DNA of 64,000 nt from Pusillimonas sp. DMV24BSW_D (GTDB lineage Bacteria; Pseudomonadota; Gammaproteobacteria; Burkholderiales; Burkholderiaceae_B). A program made the translations under genes and the position numbers. This document shows, in pieces, positions 7,965 to 17,385 of the stretch; the stretch's first letter is position 1; every line of letters begins with the position of its first letter. The notes beneath the pieces were generated by a model. It was not told the origin of the DNA and ran no database searches. It saw only the letters and a program-made list of their open reading frames with translations. The DNA lies in assembly GCF_011388195.1 (NCBI RefSeq), contig NZ_CP049990.1:930001-994000 (forward strand), written 5' to 3'.

Positions 7965-8891
7965 CTAAAGCAGTGTGCCTGTGAGCGACGCTGCAATGAT
8001 TAACACGCCGACCACCATATTCGACCTGAACAACATGAAATTATGGTCGGGGCGTGAAATACTGAAAACATACATTTGCCAGGCAAAGTGTGCGCCAATA
8101 ACCGCCATGATCACAAAATAGGGCCAGGATAAGTTCAGCGCAAAACCGCTGTATATCCACAGCGCCAGCGTGACGGCATAAATGCCGCTGATCCATAGTT
8201 TACCGTGTTCTGCGAACCGCATGGCGGCCGACTTCACACCGAGTTTCAGGTCGTCATGGACGTCGACATAAGCGTAAATGGTGTCGTAACCCACTTGCCA
8301 TAGAACCGCACCCACCCAAAGAGCAATGCCTGCCGGGGGGATCGTGTTTTGGGTGTCGGACCACGCCATTAACATACCCCAGTTAAAGCCAATGCCCAGC
8401 ACAACCTGCGGCCAATAGGTGAATCGCTTGCACAGCGGGTAGATAATCACAATGGGGACGAGTGCCAGCGCCAGCCAGCGGCTGTACTCGTTAATAGCCA
8501 GCAATAAAACGGCGCATACTATCAATTGGGCGACTAGAAAAACAAGCGCTTGCTTAAGGGTGATCTGGCCGCTGGTTAGGGGGCGGAAACGGGTGCGCTC
8601 GACCATTTTGTCGATGTCGCGATCAAAAATATCGTTAATGGTGCAACCTACACCGCGCATGAGCAGCGCGCCCAGCGAGAAAATAAATAGCCGGAAGAGG
8701 GTGGGCCAGCCATCGGCGGCCTGTACCAAGGCGGCCAGGCAAGGCAGCAGGGTTAGCCAAGTTCCTACTGGCCGGTCAAGGCGGCACAGGCGCGCGTATG
8801 GCCCCCAGGAGGCAGGTAAATAGTGCGCGACCCAGTCGTCGTGACGCATGTCCGACAGGTCGGGCAGGCCCGGATCACGCCCGGTTTTCAC
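7965..8891 (-). CDS. ubiA: 4-hydroxybenzoate polyprenyltransferase UbiA
   Basis: This 308-residue integral membrane enzyme attaches the polyprenyl chain to 4-hydroxybenzoate, the second step of ubiquinone synthesis. Both aspartate-rich motifs are present: NDIFDRDID (residues 86-94) with VERTRFRPLTSG after it, and YDTIYAYVDVHDDLKLGVKS about 205-223, which bind magnesium diphosphate. The length and the N-terminal phrase RLDRPVGTWLTLLPCLAAL are standard for UbiA. Its ATG overlaps the aminotransferase stop by four bases, so it is co-translated with that gene. Confidence 0.95.
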   Translation of the reverse strand: MKTGRDPGLPDLSDMRHDDWVAHYLPASWGPYARLCRLDRPVGTWLTLLPCLAALVQAADGWPTLFRLFIFSLGALLMRGVGCTINDIFDRDIDKMVERTRFRPLTSGQITLKQALVFLVAQLIVCAVLLLAINEYSRWLALALVPIVIIYPLCKRFTYWPQVVLGIGFNWGMLMAWSDTQNTIPPAGIALWVGAVLWQVGYDTIYAYVDVHDDLKLGVKSAAMRFAEHGKLWISGIYAVTLALWIYSGFALNLSWPYFVIMAVIGAHFAWQMYVFSISRPDHNFMLFRSNMVVGVLIIAASLTGTLL

Positions 8892-10108
8892 GCTGCTTTG
8901 CTGACCGCGCTTTCAGCGATAAGGCGGCCCAGAATTTCGATGCCTTCCCGAATCCGTTCTTTTGAGACGGTGACGAAACTTAAGCGTAAGGTGTTGCGCA
9001 CGGGTTCGGCGCCGGCGTAGAACGGTTCTCCCGGCACAAATGCAACATGTTTCTTGATGGCGCGGCTAAGCAGTTCGTAGGCGTCGATGTGTTCGGGCAG
9101 CGTGACCCAAATGAACATCCCGCCTTCGGGGCGGGTCCACTTGGCCGATGCAGGGAAAAACTCCTGCATGGCTTCCAGCATATAGCCGCATTGTTCTTTG
9201 TAAATATCACGCACAGCCGGCAAATGAAAGTTCAGGAAACCTTCGTGGATTGTTTCGTAAACCGCCATTTGGGTTAGCGTGGCGGTATGCAGGTCGGTAG
9301 CCTGTTTAATTTGCACCAGTTTGGCAATAATGGCTTCCGGCGCCACGATATAGCCCAGACGCAGGCCCGGCGCCAGTACTTTCGAAAAGCTGCCCAGCCG
9401 GATCACGGTGGCCCCGACTTCCCGCCCCAGGCCTAATAAGCCGGGCAATGGTTCGCCGGCGTAACGCAGGTCGCCGTAGGGATCGTCTTCAATAATGGGC
9501 AGGTTTGCTTCGGCGCAACGCTTCACGAGCGCCTTGCGGCGCTCCAGATTCAAAGTGCGTCCTGTTGGATTCTGGAAGTTAGGCAGGGCGTAGATGAAGC
9601 GGGCGTGTGCCACGCGATCGTCTGTCAGGCCTTCCGGAATAAGGCCTTTGTCATCGGTTGGAACTGCGACGTAGTTTGGTTCGTAAAGTGAAAACGATTG
9701 CAGCGCGCCAAGGTAGCTGGGCGCCTCGACCAATACTTTGCTGCCGGGGTCGATAAAGAGCTTTCCAAGCAGGTCGAGGGCCTGTTGCGAGCCGGAAACG
9801 ATTAGAACCTGGTCGACATTGACATCGTGAGCCCCCACACGCTTCAAATCTTGCGCCACCCATTCGCGCAGCGGGCGATAGCCTTCCGTGGGCCCATATT
9901 GCAGCGCGGCTTTTCCGTTATGGTTCAACACCTTTTCATAAGCGGCGTAAATTGTGTCGATAGGAAAGCCTTTTGGGGCGGGCAGCCCGCCGGCAAAGGA
10001 AATAATTTCCGGCCGTTCAGTGACTTTAAGAATTTCACGAATCGTTGAGCTGGTAATTTTTTGCGCGCGTTGTGAAAACGTATAGGGTTGGGGGTTCAGG
10101 CTCGTCAT
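8888..10108 (-). CDS. PLP-dependent aminotransferase, class I/II (2-aminoadipate/multisubstrate type)
   Basis: This 406-residue fold-type I aminotransferase is like LysN/ARO8-type enzymes that transfer amino groups from aromatic, branched or 2-aminoadipate donors. Landmarks are ISFAGGLPAPKGFP at the N-terminus, QYGPTEGYRPLREWVA, the PLP-lysine segment IRLGSFSKVLAPGLRLGYI, and the carboxylate-binding arginine in RNTLRLSFV near the end. There is no N-terminal GntR DNA-binding domain, so it is an enzyme and not a MocR regulator. It is divergent from the fmdB-like gene across a 205-base gap and overlaps ubiA. Confidence 0.88.
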   Translation of the reverse strand: MTSLNPQPYTFSQRAQKITSSTIREILKVTERPEIISFAGGLPAPKGFPIDTIYAAYEKVLNHNGKAALQYGPTEGYRPLREWVAQDLKRVGAHDVNVDQVLIVSGSQQALDLLGKLFIDPGSKVLVEAPSYLGALQSFSLYEPNYVAVPTDDKGLIPEGLTDDRVAHARFIYALPNFQNPTGRTLNLERRKALVKRCAEANLPIIEDDPYGDLRYAGEPLPGLLGLGREVGATVIRLGSFSKVLAPGLRLGYIVAPEAIIAKLVQIKQATDLHTATLTQMAVYETIHEGFLNFHLPAVRDIYKEQCGYMLEAMQEFFPASAKWTRPEGGMFIWVTLPEHIDAYELLSRAIKKHVAFVPGEPFYAGAEPVRNTLRLSFVTVSKERIREGIEILGRLIAESAVSKAA

Positions 10109-10313
10109 CCCGCTGTTCCTAAAAAAAAGGATTTGAACCCCTTAGGATACTGCAACTTTTGTTTGATTGCTTGCAATTGGCGCTTTAAACCCCATCTAAG
10201 CCGAGACACGTTTTATTTGTAACGGGTCGAACAAGAGCAAATTGGCAAAAACCGCTAAAATCTGTCGGTTTGGCTGGCTCAGTCGTAAATTCTAGTTTCT
10301 TAGGGGTGTTCTC
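10109..10313. promoter_or_regulatory. Divergent intergenic region (aminotransferase / fmdB-like)
   Basis: A 205-base gap between divergent start codons, so it must carry promoters for both directions. It is richer in A and T than its surroundings (for example an eight-A run at 10121-10128). No operator or promoter pair could be chosen with confidence. Confidence 0.4.
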
Positions 10314-10589
10314 GTGCCTATTTATGCTTATCGGTGCACAGACTGCGGTCACGCGCAAGATGTGCTGCAGAAAATGTCTGACTCTCCGTTAACCGATTGC
10401 CCTGCCTGTGGCAAATCAACTTATGCCAAGCAGGTCACGGCTGCCGGTTTTCAATTGAAAGGGTCGGGCTGGTACGTAACAGATTTCCGTAATAACGGGA
10501 CCAAGCCCGCAAGTGCAGCGGCGCCGTCCGATAGCTCGGGTTCGGGCTCGTCGGCGTCTGGCACTTCAACCTCGACCCCGGCAGCTTGA
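10314..10589 (+). CDS. FmdB-family zinc ribbon protein
   Basis: This 91-residue protein starts with the FmdB/CxxC-SSSS domain: MPIYAYRCTDCGH, then TDCPACGKSTYAKQV. Cysteines 8, 11, 29 and 32 form two CxxC knuckles for one zinc. A low-complexity tail rich in serine, alanine and threonine follows (about residues 65-91). The family's function is unknown; the name comes from a gene near formamidase operons. The start is GTG, preceded by AGGGG. In Burkholderiales this gene commonly precedes the DUF502 gene and aspS, as here. Confidence 0.88.
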   Translation: MPIYAYRCTDCGHAQDVLQKMSDSPLTDCPACGKSTYAKQVTAAGFQLKGSGWYVTDFRNNGTKPASAAAPSDSSGSGSSASGTSTSTPAA

Positions 10590-10634
10590 TTTTTCTTACT
10601 TGCTTGCAATCAAGCGCTCCAGATAGGCAAGGTT

Positions 10635-11258
10635 ATGCGCGGCTTTAAACGTTATTTCGTCACCGGGTTGCTGATCTGGATCCCGCTTGTCATTACGATC
10701 TGGGTTTTGGCGCTGGTCTTTACAACGCTGGAAAGCGTGGTGCCCGCGTTTCTGACGTCTCAGTCGTTGTTCGGTTATGCCATCCCGGGCTTTCAACTGT
10801 TATTGGTTATTGTTGTTGTGTTTTTAACGGGGCTGGCCGGCGCCAATTTTATCGGCCAGGCACTGGTCGGACGCTGGGAATGGTTGCTGGGTCGGATCCC
10901 TTTGGTGCGTTCCATTTATAATTCGGTTAAACAGGTTAGTGATACTGTTTTATCGCCCAGCGGGCAAGCCTTCCGTGAAGCTGTCCTGGTCCAGTACCCC
11001 CGTCAGGGCGCCTGGACCATTGCTTTTTTAACCGGTGCGCCCGGTGGCGAGGTGGCCGATAAGCTTGGCCCGGGGTATGTGAGTGTTTATGTGCCAACCA
11101 CCCCTAATCCCACATCAGGTTTTTTTCTGATGCTGCCGCGTGACGATGTTCATGTGCTTAATATGAGCGTCGACACGGCGCTTAAGTATATTGTGTCCAT
11201 GGGTGTGGTTGCACCCGGGGGCAGCGTGCCGTCCGGCACCGAAAATAAGCAGTCTTGA
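10635..11258 (+). CDS. DUF502 family inner-membrane protein
   Basis: This 207-residue protein matches DUF502. Two hydrophobic helices lie at the N-terminus ([20 protein letters not shown], and [20 protein letters not shown]), and the family phrases [30 protein letters not shown] and [13 protein letters not shown] follow. The C-terminal half is a soluble domain. The role is unknown. It lies 45 bases after the fmdB-like gene and 35 bases before aspS, in an arrangement that is conserved in Alcaligenaceae and relatives as far as I recall. Confidence 0.9.
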   Translation: MRGFKRYFVTGLLIWIPLVITIWVLALVFTTLESVVPAFLTSQSLFGYAIPGFQLLLVIVVVFLTGLAGANFIGQALVGRWEWLLGRIPLVRSIYNSVKQVSDTVLSPSGQAFREAVLVQYPRQGAWTIAFLTGAPGGEVADKLGPGYVSVYVPTTPNPTSGFFLMLPRDDVHVLNMSVDTALKYIVSMGVVAPGGSVPSGTENKQS

Positions 11259-11293
11259 TTAAACCAAAACGAATTAATACGGAGTATTCCCAC

Positions 11294-13087
11294 ATGCGTA
11301 CTTGCTACACCGGCGAGGTTGGTCGCGATCAACTGGACCAAACCGTCACCCTGTTTGGCTGGGTGCATCGTCGTCGCGATCATGGTGGCGTAATTTTTAT
11401 CGACTTGCGTGACCGCGCAGGGCTGGCCCAGGTTGTGGTGGATCCCGATAACGTAGAGGCGTTCGCGACTGCTGAGCGCATTCGTAATGAATATTGCCTG
11501 AAACTTACCGGTCTTGTACGTTTGCGCCCTGAAGGCACGACTAATGCCGATTTGGCCTCGGGCGACGTTGAGATTTTGTGTCGTGATATTGAAATCCTGA
11601 ATGCCTCGGTTACACCGCCGTTCCAGCTCGACGATGAAAATCTTTCAGAGACTACCCGACTCACACATCGTGTGCTCGATTTGCGTCGCCCGCAAATGCA
11701 GCGCAACCTGATGCTTCGCTATCGCGTTTCAATGGCAGTACGTCGCTATCTGGATGATCTGGGTTTTGTGGATATTGAAACCCCGATGCTCACCAAAAGC
11801 ACACCGGAGGGTGCGCGCGATTACCTGGTTCCTTCACGCGTGAATGCGGGCGAGTTTTTTGCTTTGCCGCAGTCGCCCCAGCTGTTCAAGCAGATGTTAA
11901 TGGTGTCCGGGTTTGACCGATATTACCAAATTACCAAATGCTTTCGCGACGAAGACTTGCGCGCAGACCGGCAGCCCGAGTTCACCCAGATCGACTGCGA
12001 AACCTCTTTCCTGAATGAAGAGCAAATTCGCGAGATATTCGAAGGTTTGATGCGTCATGTCTTCAAGACAGTCCAAGACGTTGATTTGCCTGAAGCCTTC
12101 CCCACTATGACCTGGGCTGAAGCGATGCGCCGTTTTGGCTCCGACAAGCCCGATCTGCGGGTTAAGCTTGAGTTCACCGATATCTCCGACATTATGAAAG
12201 AGGTTGAGTTCAAGGTGTTCTCCGCCCCTGCAAACGATGAGGCCTGCCGCGTGGTGGCCATGCGGGTGCCGGGTGGTGGCAGTCTGCCGCGCAGTGAGAT
12301 CGATGCTTACACACGATTCGTGGGCATCTATGGCGCCAAGGGTTTGGCTTACATCAAGGTTAACGATGCGGCTGCGATTCCCGAAGGCTTGCAGTCGCCT
12401 ATTGTGAAGAATATTCATCAGCAGGCGTTAACGGCACTGATTGAACGCACCGGCGCCCAATCGGGTGATCTGATCTTCTTCGGGGCGGATAAAACCAAAG
12501 TGGTGAACGATGCAATGGGTGCGCTGCGCGTGAAAATCGGTCACAGTGATTTCGGTAAAGAGAACGGCTTGTTCGAAAGTGGATGGAAGCCGCTTTGGGT
12601 GGTTGATTTCCCCATGTTCGAGTACGACCCCGAAGAGGGGCGCTATTTCGCCGCCCACCATCCGTTTACCAGTCCGAAAGACGGTCACGAAGAACTCTTG
12701 GAATCCGAGCCTGGCGCGGCACTGGCCAAAGCGTACGATATGGTGCTTAATGGTTGGGAAGTGGGTGGTGGTTCCGTGCGTATTCACCGTGCCGACGTGC
12801 AAAGCAAGGTGTTCCGTGCTTTGAATATCGGCCCGGAAGAAGCGCAGGAAAAATTTGGCTTCCTGCTCGACGCACTGCAATACGGCGCGCCCCCGCATGG
12901 TGGGGTGGCGTTTGGTCTGGATCGTCTGGTCACCATGATGACCGGTTCCGAATCCATTCGCGACGTTATTGCCTTCCCTAAAACCCAACGTGCGCAATGC
13001 CTCCTTACCCAGGCACCGTCGCCGGTTGATGAAAAGCAACTGCGCGAATTGCATATTCGTTTGCGCAAGGTGGAAAGCCCTTCATAA
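11294..13087 (+). CDS. aspS: Aspartate--tRNA ligase
   Basis: This class II aminoacyl-tRNA synthetase of about 597 residues charges tRNA-Asp in the cytoplasm. An OB-fold anticodon-binding domain comes first ([27 protein letters not shown]), then the catalytic core with [39 protein letters not shown] (motif 2), the bacterial GAD insertion around residues 285-420, and [26 protein letters not shown] (motif 3). The frame also opens 13 codons earlier at a TTG, but the ATG at 11294 has GGAG ten bases upstream and gives the normal N-terminus MRTCYTGEV. Confidence 0.97.
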   Translation: MRTCYTGEVGRDQLDQTVTLFGWVHRRRDHGGVIFIDLRDRAGLAQVVVDPDNVEAFATAERIRNEYCLKLTGLVRLRPEGTTNADLASGDVEILCRDIEILNASVTPPFQLDDENLSETTRLTHRVLDLRRPQMQRNLMLRYRVSMAVRRYLDDLGFVDIETPMLTKSTPEGARDYLVPSRVNAGEFFALPQSPQLFKQMLMVSGFDRYYQITKCFRDEDLRADRQPEFTQIDCETSFLNEEQIREIFEGLMRHVFKTVQDVDLPEAFPTMTWAEAMRRFGSDKPDLRVKLEFTDISDIMKEVEFKVFSAPANDEACRVVAMRVPGGGSLPRSEIDAYTRFVGIYGAKGLAYIKVNDAAAIPEGLQSPIVKNIHQQALTALIERTGAQSGDLIFFGADKTKVVNDAMGALRVKIGHSDFGKENGLFESGWKPLWVVDFPMFEYDPEEGRYFAAHHPFTSPKDGHEELLESEPGAALAKAYDMVLNGWEVGGGSVRIHRADVQSKVFRALNIGPEEAQEKFGFLLDALQYGAPPHGGVAFGLDRLVTMMTGSESIRDVIAFPKTQRAQCLLTQAPSPVDEKQLRELHIRLRKVESPS

Positions 13088-13125
13088 GGGCGCACGTTAT
13101 GTCTTAGTTCATCAAGGGGTTGGCC

Positions 13126-13986
13126 GTGTCCGTGCTCAGGGTTGTCAGTTACAACATTCATAAAGGGCGTTCGGCCATAGGGGCTCGTGAGTCATTGTCG
13201 CAGTTGCGGCTAGGGCTTTACGGGCTGCGCCCCGATCTATTGTTTCTGCAGGAAGTTCAAGGCCGCAATCAGCGTCAATCCACACTTGATGCGCAACACG
13301 AGTCGTTGGCGGCCGCGTTAAACATGCAGGTCTGTTACGGCTGCAACGCGGTTCGTAAACATACCGATCATGGGAACGCGTTGCTGTCGCGTTTTCCGGT
13401 ATTGAATTATGAAAACGAGGATGTGTCGGATCACCGCTTGGAGCAACGCGGCTTGTTGCACGCAATTTTGTCTATTAACGATCAAGACGTGCATTGCTTC
13501 GTGGTTCATCTGGGTTTGTTCGCAGGAGGGCGCTCGCGTCAGACGCAAGCGTTGGTTGACCGGATTAAACGCCTTGTTCCTGCGCATGCCCCTTTGCTTA
13601 TCGCCGGCGACTTCAATGATTGGAACAATCGTCTGGCACCGATGTTCGTTAAACAATTAAACCTTTACGAAGTGTTTTCGGTGGCGCCTCATGCTGCTCA
13701 AACGGGGCCGCTCACTTTACCCGAGTCGTTTCGTAATCTGGGCCAGTCGTTTCGCATGTTCGGCAGCCATAATCCGTTACCGCGTAAATCGCGTGAGTTG
13801 GGTGTCAACGGGCTGGCCCGCATGACTCCGCCGCCGCGCACTTTTCCTGCTGTTTTTCCCTGGTTTCGTCTCGACCGTATTTATCAGCGAGGCTTTGCGG
13901 TGCGCCACGCCCGTGTTTTGCACGGCAAACCCTGGACGCAGCTGTCGGATCATGCCCCTATCCTGACGGAACTGGAATTACCCTAA
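13126..13986 (+). CDS. Endonuclease/exonuclease/phosphatase (EEP) family protein
   Basis: This roughly 286-residue protein has the four EEP motifs: VVSYNIHKG at the N-terminus, LQEVQGR (catalytic glutamate), IAGDFNDW in the middle and LSDHAPILTELEL at the end. The superfamily hydrolyses phosphodiester bonds in DNA, lipids or phosphoinositides. The next gene is a cardiolipin-synthase-like phospholipase D; in related genomes the two are neighbours, which suggests a role with phospholipids, though this is inference. Start choice: GTG at 13126 has AAGGGG six bases upstream, while the in-frame TTG at 13120 abuts that site. Confidence 0.85.
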   Translation: MSVLRVVSYNIHKGRSAIGARESLSQLRLGLYGLRPDLLFLQEVQGRNQRQSTLDAQHESLAAALNMQVCYGCNAVRKHTDHGNALLSRFPVLNYENEDVSDHRLEQRGLLHAILSINDQDVHCFVVHLGLFAGGRSRQTQALVDRIKRLVPAHAPLLIAGDFNDWNNRLAPMFVKQLNLYEVFSVAPHAAQTGPLTLPESFRNLGQSFRMFGSHNPLPRKSRELGVNGLARMTPPPRTFPAVFPWFRLDRIYQRGFAVRHARVLHGKPWTQLSDHAPILTELELP

Positions 13987-14002
13987 AGGGCAAGGAGGCG
14001 CT

Positions 14003-15247
14003 ATGCGATTGCGTTCCGGAGCCCGACATTACGCTGATTTCGCCCTTTGGCGTGAGGGCAATGAAATTACTTTATTGCAGAACGGTCAGGCCTATTTCCC
14101 GGCTTTGTGCGAAGAAATTGATCAAGCCCGCTATAGCGTTCATCTTGAAACCTATATCTTCAATCTTGATGAAACGGGCTATGGTATTTTACGCCATTTG
14201 TCTCAGGCCTGTGAGCGAGGCGTAAAAGTTCGCGTTGTGGTTGATGGTTTCGGCAGCTTTGAGCATATTCCCGAGTTACAGCGCCGCTTTTCGGCAATGG
14301 GCGCCCAATTTCGCGTTTACCGGCCCGAGCCGCGCGGAATAGGCTCTTATCGTTTCAGTTTGCGTCGCTTGCGGCGTTTGCATCGCAAAGTGGTGGTTAT
14401 TGACCAGGAACTTGCCTTTTTGGGCGGCATTAATGTGCACGATGATTTGGTTGATGTGCCTATCGATGGTTATGGCCCGAAACCGCGCTTTGATTTTGCG
14501 GTGCGGGTTCAAGGCCCTGTGGTGAATGATTTGCGCGATGCCCAAGTTGCACTATGGGCCAAAATGGCTTGGCGCCAACGCGAGAACTGGGCCTCTTTTT
14601 ACAAGCGTTTGCGTTCCTGGCGCCGTAGAAGGGGCGGCGTTTCAGATCGTGCCAAAAAGGGGGCGGGCTCATTGCGCGCGGCGGTACTCTTTCGGGACAA
14701 CGTGCGTTATCGCAAGTTAATTGAACATGCCTATATCAGCGCAATTAACCGTGCGACGCAGTATGTGTTGATTGCCAACTCCTATTTTTTACCGAGCCGG
14801 GCTCTAAAAAAGGCTTTGCAAGACGCCGCAGCTCGGGGCGTGTGCGTGCGTTTGCTTTTGCAGGGGCGTTCCGAGTACGCGTTGCAGTTTCGCGCCTGCC
14901 GAAGCATGTATGGCACTTTGCTGGAGCAAGGTATCGAAATCTATGAGTACTTGCCCAGCTATCTGCATGCCAAAGTTGCAGTGATCGACGACCGGGCGAT
15001 GGTCGGTTCGGCCAATATGGACCCATTCAGTTTGTTATTGGCCAGGGAGGCCAACGTCTATATTGATGACAAGGATTTTGCCCGCGATTTGCGGCTTCGT
15101 TTGGAAGCGGAGATTAAATCGAGCAGCCAACACGTTACACCCCTTGTGTGGGAAAAAGTATCATGGTGGACTCGCTGGCTTGACGCCGGGGCCCACGCTT
15201 TGTTACGAATGGGTGTGGCTTTAACCGGGCGTTCAGCCGAATATTAA
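14003..15247 (+). CDS. clsB: Cardiolipin synthase B-like phospholipase D enzyme
   Basis: This 414-residue phospholipase D-superfamily protein carries two HKD catalytic motifs: HRKVVVIDQ (His127, Lys129, Asp134) followed by FLGGINVHDD, and HAKVAVIDDRAMVGSANMD around residues 320-340. Length and lack of N-terminal membrane helices fit ClsB, which makes cardiolipin from phosphatidylglycerol (and in E. coli can use phosphatidylethanolamine with glycerol-type acceptors). AAGGAGG precedes the ATG. It follows the EEP gene by 16 bases, so the two are likely co-transcribed. Confidence 0.88.
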   Translation: MRLRSGARHYADFALWREGNEITLLQNGQAYFPALCEEIDQARYSVHLETYIFNLDETGYGILRHLSQACERGVKVRVVVDGFGSFEHIPELQRRFSAMGAQFRVYRPEPRGIGSYRFSLRRLRRLHRKVVVIDQELAFLGGINVHDDLVDVPIDGYGPKPRFDFAVRVQGPVVNDLRDAQVALWAKMAWRQRENWASFYKRLRSWRRRRGGVSDRAKKGAGSLRAAVLFRDNVRYRKLIEHAYISAINRATQYVLIANSYFLPSRALKKALQDAAARGVCVRLLLQGRSEYALQFRACRSMYGTLLEQGIEIYEYLPSYLHAKVAVIDDRAMVGSANMDPFSLLLAREANVYIDDKDFARDLRLRLEAEIKSSSQHVTPLVWEKVSWWTRWLDAGAHALLRMGVALTGRSAEY

Positions 15248-15293
15248 TGCTGTATCTTTGTTTCAATACATTCATTTCAAGGCTTCTAAATTC

Positions 15294-15998
15294 ATGTACG
15301 ACTTATCTGCTTTTCCTATTACCCAAAAGTGGCCGGCGCATCATCCCGACCTGATTCAGTTGTATTCTCTGCCCACACCGAATGGTGCCAAGGCGTCCAT
15401 TATGCTTGAAGAGCTGGGTTTGCCTTACGAACCGCATTTGGTTCGGTTTCAGGAGAATGACCAATTGTCGCCTGAGTTCTTGTCACTGAACCCCAATAAC
15501 AAAATTCCGGCCATGATCGATCCGGACGGCCCCGACGGAAAGCCGCTGGCTTTGTTTGAGTCGGGTGCGATTTTGCTGTATCTGGCCGATAAAACGGGTA
15601 AGTTGATTCCACAAGATCCGGCCGGGCGCTATCACGCCATTCAATGGTTGATGTTCCAAATGGGCGGTATCGGCCCTATGTTTGGTCAAGTGGGGTTCTT
15701 TCACAAGTTTGCCGGAAAAGAGTACGAAGACAAGCGGCCACGCGATCGCTATGTTAGCGAGTCGCGTCGTTTGCTGAATGTTTTGAATCAGCGTTTAACC
15801 GGGCGTCCGTGGGTAATGGGTGAAGATTATTCTTTAGTCGATATTGCCATCTTTCCGTGGGTTCGCAGCGCAGTTCATTTTTATGAGGCAAGTGAGCTGC
15901 TTGGTATGGCTGATTTTCCGGAGGTCTCCCGAGCATTGAAGGCATTCGAGGCGCGCCCTGCGGTGCAGGCAGGGTTGAACAGCCCGAAACGCGATTAG
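15294..15998 (+). CDS. Glutathione S-transferase family protein (YghU/Ure2-like)
   Basis: This roughly 234-residue GST has an N-terminal thioredoxin-like domain (IQLYSLPTPNGAKASIMLEELGLPYEPHLV, then SPEFLSLNPNNKIPAMIDPDG and LFESGAILLYLADKTGKL with the glutathione-binding ES pair) and an all-helical C-terminal domain (RPWVMGEDYSLVDIAIFPWV with the N-capping box aspartate). The wording is that of the YfcG/YghU/Ure2 group, which mainly shows disulfide-bond reductase activity. The ATG at 15294 is preferred over an upstream in-frame TTG at 15258. Its stop is one base from that of the convergent GTPase gene. Confidence 0.88.
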   Translation: MYDLSAFPITQKWPAHHPDLIQLYSLPTPNGAKASIMLEELGLPYEPHLVRFQENDQLSPEFLSLNPNNKIPAMIDPDGPDGKPLALFESGAILLYLADKTGKLIPQDPAGRYHAIQWLMFQMGGIGPMFGQVGFFHKFAGKEYEDKRPRDRYVSESRRLLNVLNQRLTGRPWVMGEDYSLVDIAIFPWVRSAVHFYEASELLGMADFPEVSRALKAFEARPAVQAGLNSPKRD

Positions 15999-15999
15999 A

Positions 16000-17385
16000 T
16001 TAGTTTTCCTGTGCGAGTTGCTGCGCGAGTTCAGTGACGCGTCGGCGGCGTCTGGGTGAGCTTTCGTGCGTTGCACTCATGCTTGACCAATCCGGGTTGG
16101 CGCGGGCTTCTTGCAGGGGATCAGGCAATTGTTTGTTTTGCACGATGGCGTGTTCATTCATCTTGATCTCTATCGGTTGAGTTGCCGCGTGCCCACGACG
16201 TTCCAGTGCGCTAAGCAATGTTAATTGCCGTGCCGCCAGCACGCGCAGGACCTGGTCGTTCAGGCTGATTTCGCGGTAACCGCGTAAACGCCCCAACAGG
16301 CGCCGGCCATATCGCTCGGCACCTTGCCATAAACCGCCTGCAGCGGCGCCGGCCAGCGTTCCGGCGCCCAAGCTTAATCCGCCCGTAACCAGGTCTACCG
16401 TAAAGCCGGCTGCAGCCCCTGTCGCGGCACCCAGGCCGACCTCGACGCCCGCATCTTTAAGGGCTTGGGGGCTGAATAAGTCCATGCCCCATTTTTCCCC
16501 TTCCAGTGGTAATGCCTGGTTAAGGTAGTCTTCGCCGCGAAAGTTGAACCGTTGAAGCAATAGCGCGACACATTGCTGTTCGCGTTGCCGGATGGTGTCC
16601 CGCAATTGTTTGGTGGCCACGTCGATTTCTTTTTTATCGGGGGACGCTGTTAGCCGGAAAGCGGCGGCGTCGATCAGCAGGTCGGCGATGAGCATTAATG
16701 CATCTTCATGGCGTTTTTTCTTTTGCTCCGCGACACTGACTTTTATTTTTTTCAACAGACTGGAAAATGAATCCAGTAACAGGGCAAGCTTGTCGTATAA
16801 CTGGTCTTCGCCGTTCAGTGCCGGTGCCACGGTGTCGAACTCAACCATTGCGTGCAGGTTTAAGCGTGACAAGGCCTGACGCCACTCATGGGTGCGTTGT
16901 CCGGGAGCGTGTATGAAATTAAGCACGGGCAGCAGTGGGCGGCCGCACTGTGCCAAAATAGCCAATTCTTCCTTGTGCTTGCTTAAAACGGGGTCGCGCG
17001 CATCAATAACGTATAAGCCTGCCTGGCAGGTTAGCAGCCCCTGCAATACGCGTGCCTCCTGTTCAAAGCGCTGCACTCCTTCAGTCGATTGAAGGAAGCG
17101 TTGAATCCTCTCCGGCCCGTCAAGACGCGTTGCCGGGGGGCTGATTTGGTCGATGAGTGCACCGAGTTCCATTGCTTCTTCAAGTCCCGGCGTATCCAGA
17201 AGCTGAATCGCAATATCCGGCGTAATCTGTAAGCTAACCGTTTCCACGTGCCGTGTTGTACCCGGTCGATTGTCAACCTGCCCAAAATTTGGGTCGCGTG
17301 TCAGCGTTCGCAGTAACGACGTTTTGCCTGTATTGGTGTGTCCGACAACGGCCAGCCTGAGCGGAATGGTTGAATTAGCTTGCAT
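16000..17385 (-). CDS. GTPase with DUF3482 domain
   Basis: This 461-residue protein starts with a small G domain: GHTNTGKTSLL (P-loop, residues about 14-24), a T-R-H switch I (NRPGTTRHVE) and the DTPGLEE G3 motif. The guanine-specificity NKxD motif is not obvious (LPVLNFIHAPG stands in its place). The C-terminal half contains a glycine-rich hydrophobic stretch (GAATGAAAGFTVDLVTGGLSLGAGTLAGAAAGGLWQG) of the DUF3482 type, likely to touch a membrane. It overlaps the DUF2868 gene upstream by 11 bases; the pair recurs in proteobacteria. The role is unknown. Confidence 0.82.
   Translation of the reverse strand: MQANSTIPLRLAVVGHTNTGKTSLLRTLTRDPNFGQVDNRPGTTRHVETVSLQITPDIAIQLLDTPGLEEAMELGALIDQISPPATRLDGPERIQRFLQSTEGVQRFEQEARVLQGLLTCQAGLYVIDARDPVLSKHKEELAILAQCGRPLLPVLNFIHAPGQRTHEWRQALSRLNLHAMVEFDTVAPALNGEDQLYDKLALLLDSFSSLLKKIKVSVAEQKKKRHEDALMLIADLLIDAAAFRLTASPDKKEIDVATKQLRDTIRQREQQCVALLLQRFNFRGEDYLNQALPLEGEKWGMDLFSPQALKDAGVEVGLGAATGAAAGFTVDLVTGGLSLGAGTLAGAAAGGLWQGAERYGRRLLGRLRGYREISLNDQVLRVLAARQLTLLSALERRGHAATQPIEIKMNEHAIVQNKQLPDPLQEARANPDWSSMSATHESSPRRRRRVTELAQQLAQEN

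Noticed and set aside
11255-11293. Longer AspS starting at TTG 11255
   Set aside because: It would add 13 residues not normal for AspRS and lacks a ribosome site; ATG 11294 follows GGAG.
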